64,000 nt of DNA from an uncultured Alphaproteobacteria bacterium (GCA_902826885.1 CADEGL010000001.1:72957-136956); one strand, 5' to 3'. Counted from the first letter of the stretch, positions 1 to 9,514 are shown. The notes: generated from the sequence alone by a model not told the origin. Numbers and translations are program-made.

Positions 1-89
1 GAAATTCGTTTAGCTAACAATAAGAAATAATATAATAAAAACTGTTATGAAATAGCCGTCCCCCGCCGAAACCGCATGGCTGGCCCGAC

Positions 90-953
90 CTAGAAGCGGG
101 GCCGGTGGAGCGCGATCCCCGCCATGACGAGGCCGATCCCGGCCAGATCGCGCGCCGAAGGGATTTGGCCCAGCACGAGCGCGCCGATCAGCGTCGCCAT
201 CGCGGGCAAAAGAGCCAGCATCAGCGCAAACGTATTGCGCGGCAGGCGCGACATGGCGAGCTGGTCGCAAACATACGGGATCACCGACGAGCACAGGCCA
301 ACGCCGATGCCGGCCGCGATCAGCCACGGCTCCGCGAAGGCGCGCGCCGCGTCGGCGAATCCGATCGGCATGACGAATGCAAAGGCGGCCGCCATTGCGG
401 CGCCCAGCCGCCCGACTCCCTCGCCCGCCCCCTCGCGCGCGATGCCGTGACCGAGCACGATATACGCCATGAACAACACGCCGTTCGCGACCGCATAGGC
501 CAAGCCCAGCGGATCGCTTGCCCAATGAACGCCGGTGAGGAGGAAGACCCCGGCCGCCGCCATGGACAAGGCCACGTGGTTACGCGGGGAGCGCAGGCCG
601 TGCGCCGCGACCGCGATCATGCCGGCGAACTCGATGGTCGCCACGAGGCCGAGCGGCAGGCGATCGATGGCCAAGTAGAAGACGCTGTTCATCGCCGCAA
701 GGCACGCGCCCAGCAAGATCAGGCGGATGCGCAGACGCCGGTTTGCCATGCGGAAGACGCGTCCGGGCCTGGTCCACACCGCGAACACCGCCGCCGCGCT
801 CGCGATGCGGAACCAGGCCACGCCCAATACGCCGACCGCCGGGAACAAAAGCACGGCGAAAGACGGTCCTAGATAGTGAAAGACCGCGCTGACCAAGAAC
901 CAAAGATGGGGCGGCACCGGTGCGGCGGCGCGGGATGTGAAAGGCGGTCGCAT
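90..953 (-). CDS. EamA/DMT-family (RhtA-like) inner-membrane exporter
   Basis: The 287-residue product is almost entirely hydrophobic, with about ten predicted membrane segments in the two-fold EamA repeat pattern. The family moves amino acids and related metabolites across the inner membrane. The repeats appear as an N-terminal half ending near the segment reading LGLVATIEFAGMIAV and a C-terminal half ending LAGIGLVMAGIAL. It resembles threonine/homoserine exporters of the RhtA group, which is family knowledge; the substrate is not visible. It is divergent from an Lrp/AsnC regulator gene, the usual arrangement when the regulator controls the exporter in response to an amino acid. The ATG at 953 gives the normal family length. 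Confidence 0.85.
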   Translation of the reverse strand: MRPPFTSRAAAPVPPHLWFLVSAVFHYLGPSFAVLLFPAVGVLGVAWFRIASAAAVFAVWTRPGRVFRMANRRLRIRLILLGACLAAMNSVFYLAIDRLPLGLVATIEFAGMIAVAAHGLRSPRNHVALSMAAAGVFLLTGVHWASDPLGLAYAVANGVLFMAYIVLGHGIAREGAGEGVGRLGAAMAAAFAFVMPIGFADAARAFAEPWLIAAGIGVGLCSSVIPYVCDQLAMSRLPRNTFALMLALLPAMATLIGALVLGQIPSARDLAGIGLVMAGIALHRPRF

Positions 954-1066
954 TCCTATTCAATGCCAGGCATACCGGATAAAATGCATGGGTAAACGGG
1001 CGCAAAACCGCCGCTTTTCCCTTCAAAGTCATGGCGAATCCGATGAAACGCCTTCGATACCGAAAC

Positions 1067-1519
1067 ATGGGCATGGACGATGTCGACGCGCGGCTTTTGC
1101 GCGCGCTGGAGGCCGATGGCCGGGTCTCTATCTCAAATCTCGCGCGCGGCCTGGGCCTGTCCGCGCCCAGCGTCTCCGAACGTCTCAAACGGCTGGAAGA
1201 AGCCGGGGTCATCCGCCGCTTCACCGTCGAGATCGAACCCGCGGCCGTGGGCTACGCACTGGCCGCCTATATCCGCATCCGTCCCATGCCCGGCCAGCTA
1301 CAGAAAGTGGTGGCGCTGCTCGGCCAGATCGCCGAGATCACGGAATGTGACCGGGTTACCGGCGACGACTGTTTCATCGCGAAAGCCTGCGTCCGTTCGG
1401 TCGACGATCTGGAACGCATCATCGACCGCATCATTCCTTTCGCGCAGACGAACACATCTCTGGTGCAGTCCTCGCCTGTCGCGCGGCGGCTGCCCGCACT
1501 GAACGGGAGTCATCCATGA
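1067..1519 (+). CDS. Lrp/AsnC-family transcriptional regulator
   Basis: The product has an N-terminal winged helix-turn-helix (the stretch [20 protein letters not shown]) followed by an AsnC-type ligand-binding RAM domain with a conserved G-x-D-D-C-like turn (VTGDDCF). Such proteins sense amino acids and act on neighbouring transport or catabolic genes. I place the start at the ATG at 1067, just before the MDDVDARLL helix where Lrp proteins normally begin. An in-frame ATG at 1031 would add twelve basic residues that the family lacks. The stop overlaps the pirin start by four bases (ATGA at 1516), so the two are probably co-translated. It diverges from the EamA exporter, its likely target. Confidence 0.88.
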   Translation: MGMDDVDARLLRALEADGRVSISNLARGLGLSAPSVSERLKRLEEAGVIRRFTVEIEPAAVGYALAAYIRIRPMPGQLQKVVALLGQIAEITECDRVTGDDCFIAKACVRSVDDLERIIDRIIPFAQTNTSLVQSSPVARRLPALNGSHP

Positions 1520-2439
1520 GCAATCTTCCTTCGAACGCGCCGGACGAACGGCATCCGGAATCCTGCCCTCCGGTCGAGACGGTCGTCGTGCCCCGCGCGC
1601 GCGACCTGGGCGGCTTCGAGGTACGGCGCGTGCTGCCATCGATCGAGCGGCGGATGGTCGGCCCCTTCGTCTTCCTGGACCAGATGGGCCCGGTTACGTT
1701 CCCGGCCGCCACGGGCATCGACGTGCGCGCCCATCCCCATATCGGGCTGGCCACGGTCACCTATCTGTTCCGCGGCACGATCATCCATCGCGACAGCGTG
1801 GGCAGCATCCAGCCCATCGTGCCCGGCGATCTGAACTGGATGACGGCGGGGTCCGGCATCGTCCACTCCGAGCGCAGCGATCCCGAACTGCGGCGCAGCG
1901 CACACGAAGCCTATGGACTGCAGCTTTGGGTCGCGCTGCCGAAGAAATACGAGGAAACCGCGCCGCGCTTCGCCCATCATGGCGCGGCCAGCCTGCCCAC
2001 GGTCGAGGGCGATGGCTTGCGCGCGCGCATCATCGCGGGCTCGATGTTCGGCAAGACCTCGCCCGTGGAAACCCTGTCCGATTTGTTCTACGCGGACGTG
2101 ACCTTGGCGCCCGGCGCCCGCCTGGCCCTCGACGCCGCGCATGAGGAGCGTGCGGCCTATTTGCTGGAAGGCTCCATCGATGTCGCGGGCACCGCGTTCG
2201 AGCCCGGCCAGTTGCTCGTCTTCGCTCCCAAACGCGAGATCGTCGTCACAGCGCCCCACGGCGCCAAGCTGGTCGTCCTGGGTGGCGAACCGATGGACGG
2301 CCCGCGCCACATCTGGTGGAACTTCGTCTCCTCCAGCAAAGAGCGCATCGAGCAGGCCAAGGCGGATTGGAAACGCGACCGCTTCGGCACGCCAGTGCCC
2401 GGCGAACACGAGTTCATTCCCCTGCCCGAGGGCCCCTGA
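1516..2439 (+). CDS. pirin-family bicupin protein
   Basis: The 307-residue product is a pirin with both cupin barrels. The N-terminal metal site is intact: H73 and H75 in the [10 protein letters not shown] stretch and H117 and E119 in GSGIVHSE, the four ligands that bind iron in pirins. Family members act as quercetin 2,3-dioxygenases or redox-sensing regulators; which applies here cannot be read from the sequence. The C-terminal cupin domain runs to about residue 270. Translation is coupled to the upstream Lrp/AsnC gene by an ATGA overlap, and the aldo/keto reductase starts three bases after its stop, so this looks like one operon. Confidence 0.9.
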   Translation: MSNLPSNAPDERHPESCPPVETVVVPRARDLGGFEVRRVLPSIERRMVGPFVFLDQMGPVTFPAATGIDVRAHPHIGLATVTYLFRGTIIHRDSVGSIQPIVPGDLNWMTAGSGIVHSERSDPELRRSAHEAYGLQLWVALPKKYEETAPRFAHHGAASLPTVEGDGLRARIIAGSMFGKTSPVETLSDLFYADVTLAPGARLALDAAHEERAAYLLEGSIDVAGTAFEPGQLLVFAPKREIVVTAPHGAKLVVLGGEPMDGPRHIWWNFVSSSKERIEQAKADWKRDRFGTPVPGEHEFIPLPEGP

Positions 2440-2442
2440 GCG

Positions 2443-3366
2443 ATGGCGCGGCCCCCCGGTCGCCGCGCATTCCTTCGCGCCCTGGGCGCGGGCGGCGCGG
2501 CGCTGGCCTTGCCGCGATGGGTTGCCGCGCAAGCCGCGCCCCTGGTCACCAAGCCGATCCCTTCGAGCGGCGAGGTCCTGCCTGTCGTGGGCCTGGGCAC
2601 CTGGATCACCTTCAATGTCGGCAACGACACGGCCGCGCGCGATTCGTGCGCGGCCGTGATGCGCGCCTTTTTCCGCGCGGGCGGCCGCATGATCGATTCC
2701 TCGCCCATGTACGGCTCGTCGGAAGAAGTGATCGGCTACGGGCTCAAGACGCTCGGCATGCCGAAGCAGCTTTTCTCGGCGACCAAGGTATGGACCTCGT
2801 CACGCAGCGAAGGGCGCGAGCAGATCGCCGCGTCCGAGCATCTATGGGGCATCCCCAAGTTCGATCTGGAGCAGGTCCATAATCTTCTGTCGTGGGAGGC
2901 GCATCTCGACACGCTGGCCGCGCTGAAATCCGATGGACGCTTGCGCTATGTCGGGATCACCACCTCGGAAGGGCGCCGCCACGACGAATTCGAGAAGGTG
3001 ATGCGCGCGCGAAAGCTGGACTTCGTGCAGGTCACCTACAATATCCGCGACCGCGAGGTGGAGGAACGCATCCTGCCGCTGGCCGCCGAGCGCGGCATGG
3101 CCGTGATCGTCAACCGCCCGTTCCGGCGCGGCGCGTTGATCGCCCAGCTCGAGAAGAAGCCCCTGCCCTCTTGGGCCGGCGAGATCGGCTGCACCAACTG
3201 GGCGCAGTTTCTGCTCAAGTTCGCCGTCTCGCACCCCGCCGTGACGTGTGCCATTCCGGCCACCAGCCGTGTGGATCATGTGGAGGAGAACATGGCCGCC
3301 GCCGCCGGCCGCATGCCGGACACCGCCCTGCGCACGCGCATGGCCGAGTACGTCAAAAGCCTGTGA
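2443..3366 (+). CDS. aldo/keto reductase with Tat signal peptide
   Basis: The protein starts with a twin-arginine signal (R7 R8 in RRAFLR, then an Ala/Gly/Leu-rich segment ending near AAQA at 31), so it is probably exported folded to the periplasm. The aldo/keto reductase catalytic tetrad can be placed as D85, Y90, K115 and H146. These enzymes reduce carbonyls with NADPH in a TIM barrel. A periplasmic location is unusual for a nicotinamide-dependent enzyme, although Tat-bearing AKRs of this type are common in alphaproteobacteria. It follows the pirin gene after three bases and overlaps the next gene by one base (TGATG at 3364-3368). Its substrate is unknown. Confidence 0.88.
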   Translation: MARPPGRRAFLRALGAGGAALALPRWVAAQAAPLVTKPIPSSGEVLPVVGLGTWITFNVGNDTAARDSCAAVMRAFFRAGGRMIDSSPMYGSSEEVIGYGLKTLGMPKQLFSATKVWTSSRSEGREQIAASEHLWGIPKFDLEQVHNLLSWEAHLDTLAALKSDGRLRYVGITTSEGRRHDEFEKVMRARKLDFVQVTYNIRDREVEERILPLAAERGMAVIVNRPFRRGALIAQLEKKPLPSWAGEIGCTNWAQFLLKFAVSHPAVTCAIPATSRVDHVEENMAAAAGRMPDTALRTRMAEYVKSL

Positions 3367-4031
3367 TGGCGGATTGGCTGACCTATTCGCCGTCGGATTT
3401 TCTGCTGTTCGCGCCGCGCACCTACTACCGGCTGTTCGCGCTTTATAACGAATCGATCTGGCCCGGCCAGTTTCTGGCCCTGGCCGTGGGCATCGCGATT
3501 GCCGCGCTTCTCTTGCGTCGCGATGCAAAACGCAACCGCGCCGTTCCGGTGCTCTTGGCCGCCTGCTGGCTATGGGTTGCCTGGGCCTATCTCTTGACGC
3601 GCTACGATACGATCAACTGGGCGGCCAAATATTTCGCCGCGGCCTTCGCCCTACAGGCCGTGCTGCTGATCGCGGTTTCGCTGCGCCGGCGAGTCCATCT
3701 CGGCCCGTCGTCGGACACGAAGAACCGCTTCGGCCTCGCACTGTTCATCTTCGCGCTTGCCGTTCAACCCTTGGCCGGGCCTCTTCTGTTCGATCGGCCC
3801 TGGATGCAAACGGAGCTCTTCGCCCTCGCACCCGATCCAACCGCTGTGGCCACGCTGGGCGCACTTCTATTGTCGGTGCGCGGACGCGCGGCATGGCTGC
3901 TGATGCCCGTACCGCTGGCCTGGTGCGCTGTCAGCGCCATGACACTATGGACGATGGGTTCGGCCGAGGCATGGGTAATGACCATCGCGCCGGCCGCTAC
4001 GCTTGCCTGCGCCACCTTGTTCCAGCGGTGA
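3366..4031 (+). CDS. DUF6064-like polytopic membrane protein
   Basis: The 221-residue product has about six hydrophobic segments and begins MADWLTYSPSDFLLFAPRTY, a start typical of the uncharacterised DUF6064 membrane family. The ATG overlaps the aldo/keto reductase stop, so translation is probably coupled. The same frame stays open for hundreds of bases upstream, but that part lies inside the reductase gene and is not real coding sequence. No catalytic residues are recognisable. Its operon position suggests a link to the pirin/AKR genes, but I assign no function. Confidence 0.7.
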   Translation: MADWLTYSPSDFLLFAPRTYYRLFALYNESIWPGQFLALAVGIAIAALLLRRDAKRNRAVPVLLAACWLWVAWAYLLTRYDTINWAAKYFAAAFALQAVLLIAVSLRRRVHLGPSSDTKNRFGLALFIFALAVQPLAGPLLFDRPWMQTELFALAPDPTAVATLGALLLSVRGRAAWLLMPVPLAWCAVSAMTLWTMGSAEAWVMTIAPAATLACATLFQR

Positions 4032-4115
4032 ATGAACATATTCGGGCGCAAGAACCGGAGTGCCGATTCCTTCTCGATTTCCTACATAAGACATGGAAAG
4101 AGGAAGGAGAGCGTC

Positions 4116-4646
4116 ATGACGAACACAACCATTCCAGCCAATATCGACGGCGAGACGATCCGCTTCGCCACCGGCTCTTGCTCGCTGGGCCTGATCTTGG
4201 CCGCCACCAGCAAGGACGGCCTCTGCGCGGTCCTGTTCGGTGACGAATCGGGCGAGCTTGTCCGCGATCTTCGAAACCGTTTCCCGCACGCCGGCCTGAT
4301 CGAAAGCGACCACGAAGCCAGCCAGGCGCTAGCCCAAATCGTGGATTTCATCGAGAGCCCGACCCAGGAGTTGGGCCTCGCCCTCGACCCGCGGGGCACG
4401 CCGTTCCAGCAGCGTGTGTGGAAGGCACTCCGGGACGTGCCAGCCGGCGACACGGTCAGCTATGGCGAGATCGCTAAGCGCATCGGACAACCGGGAAGCG
4501 CGAAGGACGTCGCCGAGGCCTGCTCGGCGAACGCGATCGCGGTGGCCATTCCCTGCCATCGGGTCGTGCGCGCGGACGGCTCCATCTCGGGTTACCGGTG
4601 GGGCGTGCGGCGCAAGCGTGCGCTCCTGGCGCGGGAGGCCGCATGA
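4116..4646 (+). CDS. ogt: methylated-DNA--[protein]-cysteine S-methyltransferase (Ada C-terminal type)
   Basis: The protein removes methyl groups from O6-methylguanine in DNA onto its own cysteine. The active-site motif AIPCHRV has C147 as acceptor, and the helix-turn-helix and arginine finger lie in residues 96-130. The sequence matches the C-terminal half of Ada rather than stand-alone Ogt (RFATGSCSLGLILAATS, then the YRWGVRRKRALL ending), but the N-terminal phosphotriester-repair and AraC domains are absent. The ATG at 4116 is chosen because AGGAAGGAGA lies just upstream. The in-frame ATG at 4032 has no such signal. The stop overlaps the following oxygenase start (ATGA at 4643), giving a small alkylation-repair operon. 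Confidence 0.9.
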   Translation: MTNTTIPANIDGETIRFATGSCSLGLILAATSKDGLCAVLFGDESGELVRDLRNRFPHAGLIESDHEASQALAQIVDFIESPTQELGLALDPRGTPFQQRVWKALRDVPAGDTVSYGEIAKRIGQPGSAKDVAEACSANAIAVAIPCHRVVRADGSISGYRWGVRRKRALLAREAA

Positions 4647-5362
4647 GCCGCGACGCCGCCGTTGGGGAGCGAATCGCGGCGCTTGACTGGAAGCACATCG
4701 CAGCATCGCTCGACGCGGATGGCCACGCGATCGTGAATGGTCTCCTGACGCCCAAGGAATGCCACGCGTTGTCCGCGCTCTACGCGGACAACGAACGTTT
4801 CCGCAGCCGCGTGGTCATGGCCCGTCACGGCTATGGGCGCGGCGAGTACCGCTATTTCGCCTATCCCCTGCCCAACCCGGTCGGTGAACTGCGCACGTCT
4901 TTGTATCCATGCCTCGCGCATCTGGCCAACCGGTGGAACGAAGCCATGGATCTTGAGACGCGCTATCCCGCCGATCACGCGGCCTATCTACGTGTCTGTC
5001 ACCGCGCGGGACAGACCAAGCCGACGCCTCTTCTGCTGCGCTACGAGACGGGCGACTACAACCATTTGCACCAAGACCTTTACGGTGACCACGTCTTCCC
5101 GCTGCAAGCGGCCATCCTGCTGTCCGCGCCCGGAAAGGATTTCACCGGCGGCGAGTTCGTACTCACCGAACAGCGCCCGCGCATGCAATCGCGCGTCGAG
5201 GTGATGCCGCTGAGCCAGGGCGACGCGGTGATTTTTCCCGTTCGTCACCGCCCCATCCGCGGGTCGCGCGGGTTTTATCGCGCGACCATGCGCCATGGCG
5301 TGAGCCGTCTGCGTTCCGGTCATCGCCAGACGCTGGGGATCATCTTCCACGACGCAAAGTAG
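4643..5362 (+). CDS. 2OG-Fe(II) oxygenase, probable alkylation-repair or protein hydroxylase
   Basis: The 239-residue product carries the iron facial triad: H143 and D145 in HLHQDLYG and H218 in RHGVS, with a 2-oxoglutarate-binding arginine downstream near residue 228. The double-stranded beta-helix core spans roughly residues 125-235. This group is repeatedly found next to ada/ogt genes in proteobacteria and is often listed as AlkB-like, although it is not classical AlkB. The ATGA overlap with the methyltransferase gene indicates coupled expression and supports a role in alkylation damage. The nature of the hydroxylated substrate is inference only. Confidence 0.8.
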   Translation: MSRDAAVGERIAALDWKHIAASLDADGHAIVNGLLTPKECHALSALYADNERFRSRVVMARHGYGRGEYRYFAYPLPNPVGELRTSLYPCLAHLANRWNEAMDLETRYPADHAAYLRVCHRAGQTKPTPLLLRYETGDYNHLHQDLYGDHVFPLQAAILLSAPGKDFTGGEFVLTEQRPRMQSRVEVMPLSQGDAVIFPVRHRPIRGSRGFYRATMRHGVSRLRSGHRQTLGIIFHDAK

Positions 5363-5378
5363 GCAGCGGCCGCCGAAC

Positions 5379-7064
5379 CTATCGCTGCGCCGACGCCCAA
5401 GCCGGATTGATCCAAACCTCCGCGTCGTCACGCGCCAACGGCGCGCGCGCGAGGATCATGTCGGCGGCCTTCTCGCCGATCATGATGGTGGGCGCGTTGG
5501 TGTTGCCGCTGACCAGGTCCGGCATGACCGAGGCGTCGACGACGCGCAGACGTTCGACGCCGACCACACGCAGTTCCGGATCGACCACGGCCATCGTGTC
5601 GCCAGCGGGCCCCATGCGGCAGGTGCTGACCGGATGCTTGGACGATCCCACATTGGCGCGGACCCAAGTATCGATCTGGGCGTCGCTCACGACCGACGGG
5701 CCGGGCTTGAGTTCTACGCCGCTATACGGCGCGAAGGCCGGCTGGGCGTAGATCTCGCGCACGAGCTTCACGGATTCCACGAGGGCGGTCGCGTCTTCCT
5801 TGGTCGCGAGGAAATTAACGAGCAGCTTCGGCTTGTCGTGCGGGTCGGCGCTCCGGAGCGTCAGGCGGCCCCGGCTGGTTGGGCGCAAAAGGTCGACATG
5901 GGTGGTGTAGGCATGCTGGCCGATGCTGGAGTCCATCAGCGAACCGTCTTTCACCTCGCCTAGCCCCACGGGCAGGAAGGTGAGCTGGAGGTCCGGGTGC
6001 TCGAGACCCGCGCGGCTGCGAATGAACGCCACGGCCTCGTATTGATTGCTCGCACCCACCCCATCGTGCAGCAGGAACCAGCGCATGCCGATTTTCGCCT
6101 TGCCCCACAGCGTCAGCGCGCTGTGCAGGGATACGGGCTTGAGGCACGCCTGGACGACGGGAATGTCGGGATGGTCCTGCAGGTTGCGGCCGACGCCCTT
6201 CAAGTCATGGACCAAGGGAATGCCATGGCGCGCCAGCTCATCGGCCGGGCCGATGCCCGAGAGCATCAGAAGCTGGGGCGAGTTGATCGCGCCGCCGGAG
6301 AGAATAACCTCGCGCGCGGCCTTGGCTTGGTGCTCGGCGCCATCCTGCTCATAGGCGACACCCGTGGCCCGGCGGCCTTCCATGAGCACCCGGGTGGCGA
6401 AAGCGCCGGTCGCGATGGTGAGATTCTTTCGGTGCCGGATCGGCGCGAGATACATCGTCGCGACATCGGCGCGCCGGCCATCGGGCGAGGTCGTGCGGTC
6501 CGACCGGCCGAAACCTTCCTGGCGCTTTCCGTTGACGTCCTCGCTGCGCGGATATCCGGCCTGGACGCCAGCCTCGACGAAGGCCTTGCACAACGGGTTC
6601 GTCATTTTCGACGCGGCGACGGCCAGCGGCCCCTCGCCGCCGTGGTAGTCATCCCCGCCCAGCTCGTGGCGTTCGGCGCGGCGGAAATACGGCAGCACGT
6701 CGGCATAGGTCCAGCCGCGGCACCCCGCCTGGCCCCAGCGATCGTAGTCGCGTGCGTGACCGCGGACATACATCATGCCGTTGATCGAGGTCGAGCCGCC
6801 GAGAACCCGGCCGCGCGGCTGGTCGATCACGCGTCCGCCCAGATGGGGCTCCGGCTCGGTCACGTACTGCCAGTTAAAGCGGGACCCCGTGATCGCTTGG
6901 GCCATCGCCGTCGGCATTTGGATTCGCCAGTCGCGATTTTCCGGCCCCGCCTCCAAGAGCAGAACGCGGGTCGCGCTGTCCTCGCTCAACCGGTGGGCCA
7001 GGACCGAGCCCGCCGAACCGCTGCCGACAATGATGAAGTCGTAATTGGACGATTGTTCCGGCAT
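5379..7064 (-). CDS. GMC-family FAD oxidoreductase (choline/alcohol dehydrogenase-like)
   Basis: The 561-residue length is typical for GMC oxidoreductases. An FAD-binding Rossmann motif GSGSAG sits at residues 14-19, the GMC signature GGSTSINGMMYVRG is near residue 90, and the catalytic histidine is H477 in SSKHPVSTCRMG. The family oxidises primary alcohols, with choline dehydrogenase BetA the best-known relative. No betaine aldehyde dehydrogenase or BetI regulator is nearby, so I do not assign betA. It ends 16 bases from the convergent oxygenase gene and stands alone on its strand. Confidence 0.9.
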   Translation of the reverse strand: MPEQSSNYDFIIVGSGSAGSVLAHRLSEDSATRVLLLEAGPENRDWRIQMPTAMAQAITGSRFNWQYVTEPEPHLGGRVIDQPRGRVLGGSTSINGMMYVRGHARDYDRWGQAGCRGWTYADVLPYFRRAERHELGGDDYHGGEGPLAVAASKMTNPLCKAFVEAGVQAGYPRSEDVNGKRQEGFGRSDRTTSPDGRRADVATMYLAPIRHRKNLTIATGAFATRVLMEGRRATGVAYEQDGAEHQAKAAREVILSGGAINSPQLLMLSGIGPADELARHGIPLVHDLKGVGRNLQDHPDIPVVQACLKPVSLHSALTLWGKAKIGMRWFLLHDGVGASNQYEAVAFIRSRAGLEHPDLQLTFLPVGLGEVKDGSLMDSSIGQHAYTTHVDLLRPTSRGRLTLRSADPHDKPKLLVNFLATKEDATALVESVKLVREIYAQPAFAPYSGVELKPGPSVVSDAQIDTWVRANVGSSKHPVSTCRMGPAGDTMAVVDPELRVVGVERLRVVDASVMPDLVSGNTNAPTIMIGEKAADMILARAPLARDDAEVWINPAWASAQR

Positions 7065-7287
7065 GGCGCGAAAACCTTTGGCGTTCGTTTAACCCCGAGC
7101 CCAGCGCGGCATATAAGTTCTCGCGCAGCGAAGCAAGACTCGGATATAGTCCCGGCCGACCGAATCGCGACGGCTAGGGGCTACGGCGTGCGTTCGGTTT
7201 CAGATACTTCAACCTTTGCGGCCTGGGTTTCTCTCGGCGTTGGCGACAACGTTCCAGCGCGCCCTCCGTTATGAATGCGTGAACAGC

Positions 7288-8481
7288 ATGCTTTCCCCCT
7301 ATGCAAAGAACGCCATTGTCCTCGGCCTGCTCGCGGCCATAGGCCCGTTCGCGATCGACATGTATCTGCCCGCCCTGCCGACCATCGCGGCCGATTTGGG
7401 CGCGACGACGGCGGCCACGCAAATGACGCTGATGTCGTTCTTCGTCGCGTTCGGCCTGTGCCAGATCGTTTATGGGCCGGTGTCCGACATGGTCGGCCGC
7501 AAAGCGCCGCTTTATTTCGGTCTCGGCCTCTTCACCGCCGGCTCGGTCGGCTGCGCCCTGGCCGGCAGCATCGAGTGGCTGATCTTTTTCCGCTTCATCC
7601 AAGGTATCGGCGCATCGGCCTCCATGGTGATTCCGCGCGCGATCATCCGCGACCTCCATACCGGGCTCGAAGCGGCGCGGCTGATGTCTTTCGTAATGCT
7701 GGTCCTAAGCGTCTCGCCCATCCTGGCGCCGCTGATCGGCAGCCTCCTGATCGCCCAATTCGGATGGCGCGCGGTTTTCGCCGCGGTGACCGTGGTCGCG
7801 GTTTCGGGGTTCGCCTTGACCGCCCTCTTTCTTCGCGAGACCCGGCCGCCATCGGAACGGATCGCGAGCGGATTCCTCAGCGCGTTCGCCGGCTTCTGGC
7901 GCCTTCTGCGCGATTGGCATTTTCTCGGCGTCACCTTCATCGGCGGGCTGGGGATGTCGAGCTTCTTCGCCTTCCTGGCCAGTTCGTCCTTTGTCTATAT
8001 CGGCCACTACGGCCTGACGCCGACCCAGTTCGGACTGGCATTCTCCGTGAACGCCATCGGGTTCATCGGCGCGTCCCAGCTCACGGCGAAATTGGGCGGC
8101 CGGTTCGGCATGGGGCGGCTCGTGATCGGCGCGGCTTTTCTGCACACGCTGTTCGCCCTGATCCTGTTCGCCGTGACCATGGCGGGAATCGACAGCTTGG
8201 CGGTCCTGATCGCGCTGCTGTTCTGCGCTTTCGCCTGCCTGGGCTTGGTCATCCCCTCGACCATGGTCCTGGCGCTCGACAACCACGGCCCCATCGCCGG
8301 CATGGCGTCCGCGCTCGGCGGTACGCTCCAAATGATGGTCGGCGGCCTCATGATCGCGGTCATCAGCCAGTTCTTCGACGGCACCGCCCTGCCCATGGTG
8401 TTGGCGATCGCCCTCTGCGGCGCCGGGGCGCTGATGCTGTCCCTTGTGACCTTGCGGCCGCGCGCGCCTCAAAGCGCTTAA
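7288..8481 (+). CDS. Bcr/CflA-type multidrug efflux MFS transporter
   Basis: The product has twelve predicted membrane segments. The first segment pattern, GPFAIDMYLPALPTIAADLG, is diagnostic of the Bcr/CflA subfamily, and the loop 2-3 motif is GPVSDMVGRKAPL. These are proton-driven drug exporters of the inner membrane (bicyclomycin, chloramphenicol and others). I choose the ATG at 7288; a GTG at 7279 and a TTG at 7216 are also in frame but add non-conserved residues. It is divergent from the GMC oxidoreductase across about 220 bases and followed closely by pyrB, which appears to have its own promoter. Confidence 0.88.
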   Translation: MLSPYAKNAIVLGLLAAIGPFAIDMYLPALPTIAADLGATTAATQMTLMSFFVAFGLCQIVYGPVSDMVGRKAPLYFGLGLFTAGSVGCALAGSIEWLIFFRFIQGIGASASMVIPRAIIRDLHTGLEAARLMSFVMLVLSVSPILAPLIGSLLIAQFGWRAVFAAVTVVAVSGFALTALFLRETRPPSERIASGFLSAFAGFWRLLRDWHFLGVTFIGGLGMSSFFAFLASSSFVYIGHYGLTPTQFGLAFSVNAIGFIGASQLTAKLGGRFGMGRLVIGAAFLHTLFALILFAVTMAGIDSLAVLIALLFCAFACLGLVIPSTMVLALDNHGPIAGMASALGGTLQMMVGGLMIAVISQFFDGTALPMVLAIALCGAGALMLSLVTLRPRAPQSA

Positions 8482-8497
8482 ACGGCACGGGCGATCT

Positions 8498-8531
8498 TGC
8501 CGCCCCCGGCGGACGGGCCCTATAGTCCGCC
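8498..8531 (+). promoter_or_regulatory. probable pyrB promoter with overlapping hairpin
   Basis: TTGCCG at 8498-8503 and TATAGT at 8521-8526 are separated by 17 bases, which fits a sigma-70-type promoter. A start of transcription about seven bases after the -10 box would fall within a few bases of the pyrB ATG at 8536, so the mRNA may be leaderless; no Shine-Dalgarno sequence is visible. A perfect inverted repeat (GGCGGAC at 8508-8514 and GTCCGCC at 8525-8531) overlaps the -10 region and could be an operator. Confidence 0.45.
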
Positions 8532-8535
8532 TTTA

Positions 8536-9513
8536 ATGAAAACCTCCGCCGCCCAGCCCAGCAATACCGGCTTTCCGCACCGGCATCTTTTGGGCATCGA
8601 GGGCCTGAAGCCGGCGGAAATCACGCTTCTTCTCGACCTCGCCGAATCCTACGTCGAACAGAACCGCCAGCCGGACAAAAAGCGCGCGGTCCTGCGCGGC
8701 CGCACGCTGATCAACCTGTTCTTCGAGACCTCCACGCGCACCCGCACCTCGTTCGAGCTGGCGGCCAAGCGCATGGGCGCCGATGTCATCAACATTTCGG
8801 TCGGCGACAGCGCCATCAAGAAGGGCGAAACGCTGCTCGACACCGCCATGACGCTGAACGCCATGCACCCCGACGTGCTGGTGGTGCGCACGCCCTTCTC
8901 GGGCGCGGTCAATCTTCTGTCCCAAAAGGTCAACGGCGCGGTTGTGAACGCGGGCGACGGCAGCCACGAGCATCCGACCCAGGCGCTGCTCGACGCGCTC
9001 ACCATCCGCCGGCGCCTCGGCCGCCTGCAAGGGCTCACGGTCGCCATCTGCGGCGATATCAGCCACAGCCGCGTGGCGCGCTCGAACGTCCACCTGCTCA
9101 ACACCATGGGCGCGCGGGTGCGCGTGGTGGCGCCGCCGACCCTTCTGCCCGGCCCCTTCGCGCGGCTGGGCGTCGAATGCTTCACCGACATGCGCAAGGG
9201 GCTGGAGGGCTGCGACATCGTGATGATGCTGCGGCTGCAATCCGAGCGCATGCAGGGCGCCTACGTGCCCTCGGTGCACGAATATTTCCGCTTTTGGGGC
9301 CTGGACTACGAGAAGTTGGAGACGGCCAAGCCCGACGCGCTGATCATGCATCCGGGGCCGATGAACCGCGGCGTCGAGATCGACAGCGAAGTGGCCGACG
9401 ATCTGGGCCGCAGCTTGATCCGCGAACAGGTGGAGATGGGTGTCGCCGTGCGGATGGCGTGCCTCGACGTGCTGACGCGCAATCTGGCGCCGGCCAACGG
9501 CGGTGCGGCCTGA
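8536..9513 (+). CDS. pyrB: aspartate carbamoyltransferase catalytic subunit
   Basis: PyrB joins carbamoyl phosphate and aspartate to give N-carbamoyl-aspartate, the committed step of pyrimidine synthesis. The carbamoyl-phosphate loop STRTRT starts at S66, the [11 protein letters not shown] segment lies near residue 150, and the HPGPMNRG segment is near the C-terminus. The 325 residues match class B/C catalytic chains. The ATG at 8536 directly follows a promoter-like element. The next gene, a dihydroorotase-like protein, begins two bases after its stop, as in ATCases that form a complex with an inactive dihydroorotase homologue. Confidence 0.97.
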   Translation: MKTSAAQPSNTGFPHRHLLGIEGLKPAEITLLLDLAESYVEQNRQPDKKRAVLRGRTLINLFFETSTRTRTSFELAAKRMGADVINISVGDSAIKKGETLLDTAMTLNAMHPDVLVVRTPFSGAVNLLSQKVNGAVVNAGDGSHEHPTQALLDALTIRRRLGRLQGLTVAICGDISHSRVARSNVHLLNTMGARVRVVAPPTLLPGPFARLGVECFTDMRKGLEGCDIVMMLRLQSERMQGAYVPSVHEYFRFWGLDYEKLETAKPDALIMHPGPMNRGVEIDSEVADDLGRSLIREQVEMGVAVRMACLDVLTRNLAPANGGAA

Positions 9514-9514
9514 G

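Noticed and set aside
105-872. 255-codon plus-strand frame opposite the EamA gene
   Set aside because: It is highly charged and repetitive in Arg/His/Asp, typical of the antisense of a membrane protein gene.
5379-7064. Naming the GMC oxidoreductase betA
   Set aside because: The motifs fit, but no betaine pathway genes are nearby and substrate cannot be inferred from the family alone.
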